A stretch of DNA of 64,000 bases from Chitinophagales bacterium. Its GTDB lineage: Bacteria; Bacteroidota; Bacteroidia; Chitinophagales; Saprospiraceae. The notes under the pieces were generated by a model, which saw nothing but the letters and a program-made list of their open reading frames with translations, was not told the DNA's origin and ran no database searches. The DNA lies in the NCBI GenBank assembly GCA_013299105.1, contig JAAFJY010000011.1, forward strand, positions 142,263-206,262. The letters run 5' to 3'. Shown one piece after another: positions 63,229-64,000 of this stretch. The position numbers were made by a program, and so were the translations under genes. Within the stretch, counting starts at the first letter, position 1, and each line of letters opens with the position of its first letter.

Positions 63229-63882
63229 CTAACTATTTGATCTGGGGGCCTGGGCTTTTTGATTCAAAACGAAACCCTTTCGGCACTCAAAATCTTTGAT
63301 TCTTTGTTCCAAATCGGGCAGCTTATTTTTTACCCCATAGTAGGAAATGCCCATCAGGTATCGAGTTTCCGCCGTCCCACTGGCGCTTGACGCGATGGAT
63401 GAATAGCGCTCGAATCCATTTCTTGCATAAAGCGGGTGATGACTTTCTTCAACGTTGACCAAGCCAAGGGGTAGTACAGGATGGGAGCAAATCACCACCA
63501 TCGCACATTCAATCATGAACTGCATCAAGCGAAAAGAGCGGTATGCAGGATCAATAAAAAGGCAATCGGGCTCGCAAAGGATACAAGCTTGTTGGTGTGC
63601 TTGGGAAAAATCTTGCTTTATGGCCTGAAAGATTGGAGGCCCAAAAACGCGGTAGGCATCAAAAGGAAGCCCTTTGGTTGGAAATGCAAGCTGGTACTTC
63701 TGTTGCAAATTTTCAATTGCTGATTGGTTGAACTGCGCTTCACTGTCCCATACAATGCGCATGTAACCAACAATGGTATCATGTTCTCCAATCTGGAGCA
63801 GCAAAGCATAATGGCGGGCGTATAAATCATACTCATCAAGGTCAATCTCGGCATTTGAAACATTGACAAAGTAAGGGGTCAT
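63229..63882 (-). CDS. GNAT-fold protein, autoinducer-synthase-like
   Basis: The 217-residue cytoplasmic protein has an acyltransferase-like layout: strand YALLLQIGEHDTIVGYMRIV, the acidic CILCEPDCLFIDPAYRSFRLMQFMIECA (beta4 and the acetyl-CoA-binding helix region) and GLVNVEESHHPLYARNGFERY. It resembles N-acyl amino acid/homoserine lactone synthase-type GNATs. The family call is by pattern and tentative. It lies near the LuxR-type regulator, an arrangement often seen with signalling synthases, but there is no proof of a signal here. Confidence 0.6.
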   Translation of the reverse strand: MTPYFVNVSNAEIDLDEYDLYARHYALLLQIGEHDTIVGYMRIVWDSEAQFNQSAIENLQQKYQLAFPTKGLPFDAYRVFGPPIFQAIKQDFSQAHQQACILCEPDCLFIDPAYRSFRLMQFMIECAMVVICSHPVLPLGLVNVEESHHPLYARNGFERYSSIASSASGTAETRYLMGISYYGVKNKLPDLEQRIKDFECRKGFVLNQKAQAPRSNS

Positions 63883-63929
63883 TGAAAAATAAAGTCCTAA
63901 TTTTGAAATTTATTTCGTAATATTGAAGT

Positions 63930-64000
63930 ATGGAAAATATTTCGGTTTCGGTAGAAATTTTACGAAAAAAATGGCTTTCAATTTTCTCATATTTGGATGA
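63930..64000 (+). CDS. 5' end of a gene running off the right edge
   Basis: ATG 63930 opens a frame (MENISVSVEILRKKWLSIFS) still open at the last base. A TAATTTTG -7-like box lies at 63898-63905, 25 bases upstream, but without a well-placed -33 element. Too short to identify. Confidence 0.45.
   Translation, partial: MENISVSVEILRKKWLSIFSYLD

Overview
This looks like a chromosomal window from a member of the Bacteroidota, most likely of the Saprospiraceae (Haliscomenobacter/Lewinella type). The grounds are two proteins with type IX secretion (T9SS) C-terminal sorting domains, Bacteroidota-style promoter boxes (TTG, about 20 bp, TAnnTTTG), relaxed lipoprotein signals, near-absence of Shine-Dalgarno sites, and many short secreted or barrel-like proteins. 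The genus is an inference; no rRNA or tRNA gene was seen.

Region 1 (1-13.9 kb) is a polymorphic-toxin array. A long RHS/YD-repeat gene, cut by the left window edge, ends in a metzincin-like toxin. It is followed by four orphan modules, each a start-less copy of part of the RHS core, a conserved DPDG-like border, a new toxin tip and a small immunity gene. The tips are a metzincin, a glycine-zipper hydrophobic protein, an uncharacterised tip with a hydrophobic end, an M91-like metallopeptidase and a lipase-like hydrolase. A REP-associated transposase (RAYT) with long inverted arms sits inside the array, and two decayed rhs pieces mark its ends.

Region 2 (13.9-31 kb) is mostly housekeeping: rpsF-rpsR-rplI, nadB, an aldo/keto reductase, galE, cysQ and a glycosyltransferase, plus a DUF234-type ATPase behind three 54-bp dyads. 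It also holds a two-gene RNA-repair cassette (RNA ligase + HD-Pnk), an S9 peptidase, a GH26 mannanase-like lipoprotein and phenylalanine hydroxylase.

Region 3 (31-45.4 kb) holds a divergent Nramp-like transporter, a broken Uma2-like gene, a modular T9SS-secreted GH9 cellulase, a ROK kinase, a thioredoxin-fold protein, a Rieske oxygenase, a three-gene barrel/di-heme peroxidase set, greA, a HIT protein and a DUF2141 protein. Polysaccharide breakdown (GH26, GH9, ROK) is a theme.

Region 4 (45.4-54.4 kb) has an AraC-TolC-adaptor-RND efflux operon, a recent second copy of the HIT gene with a frameshifted tail, and a compact RiPP locus: a radical SAM/SPASM enzyme next to a 77-residue precursor whose C-terminus is a string of Trp-x-Gln motifs, a candidate cyclophane (triceptide-like) peptide. 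A T9SS-secreted papain-type protease with an internal Kazal-like domain lies upstream on the same strand.

Region 5 (54.4-64 kb) holds a SPOR-like lipoprotein with a membrane partner, a TPR protein that stops where a CHAT protease domain would normally begin, a TM2 protein, a LuxR-type regulator and a GNAT-like protein.

Several dispersed non-coding repeats run through the window: a 163-bp three-copy MITE-like element, a fold-back repeat in two copies, GTTGARRR octamer arrays at three gene edges, and a very short promoter-to-terminator unit upstream of greA.
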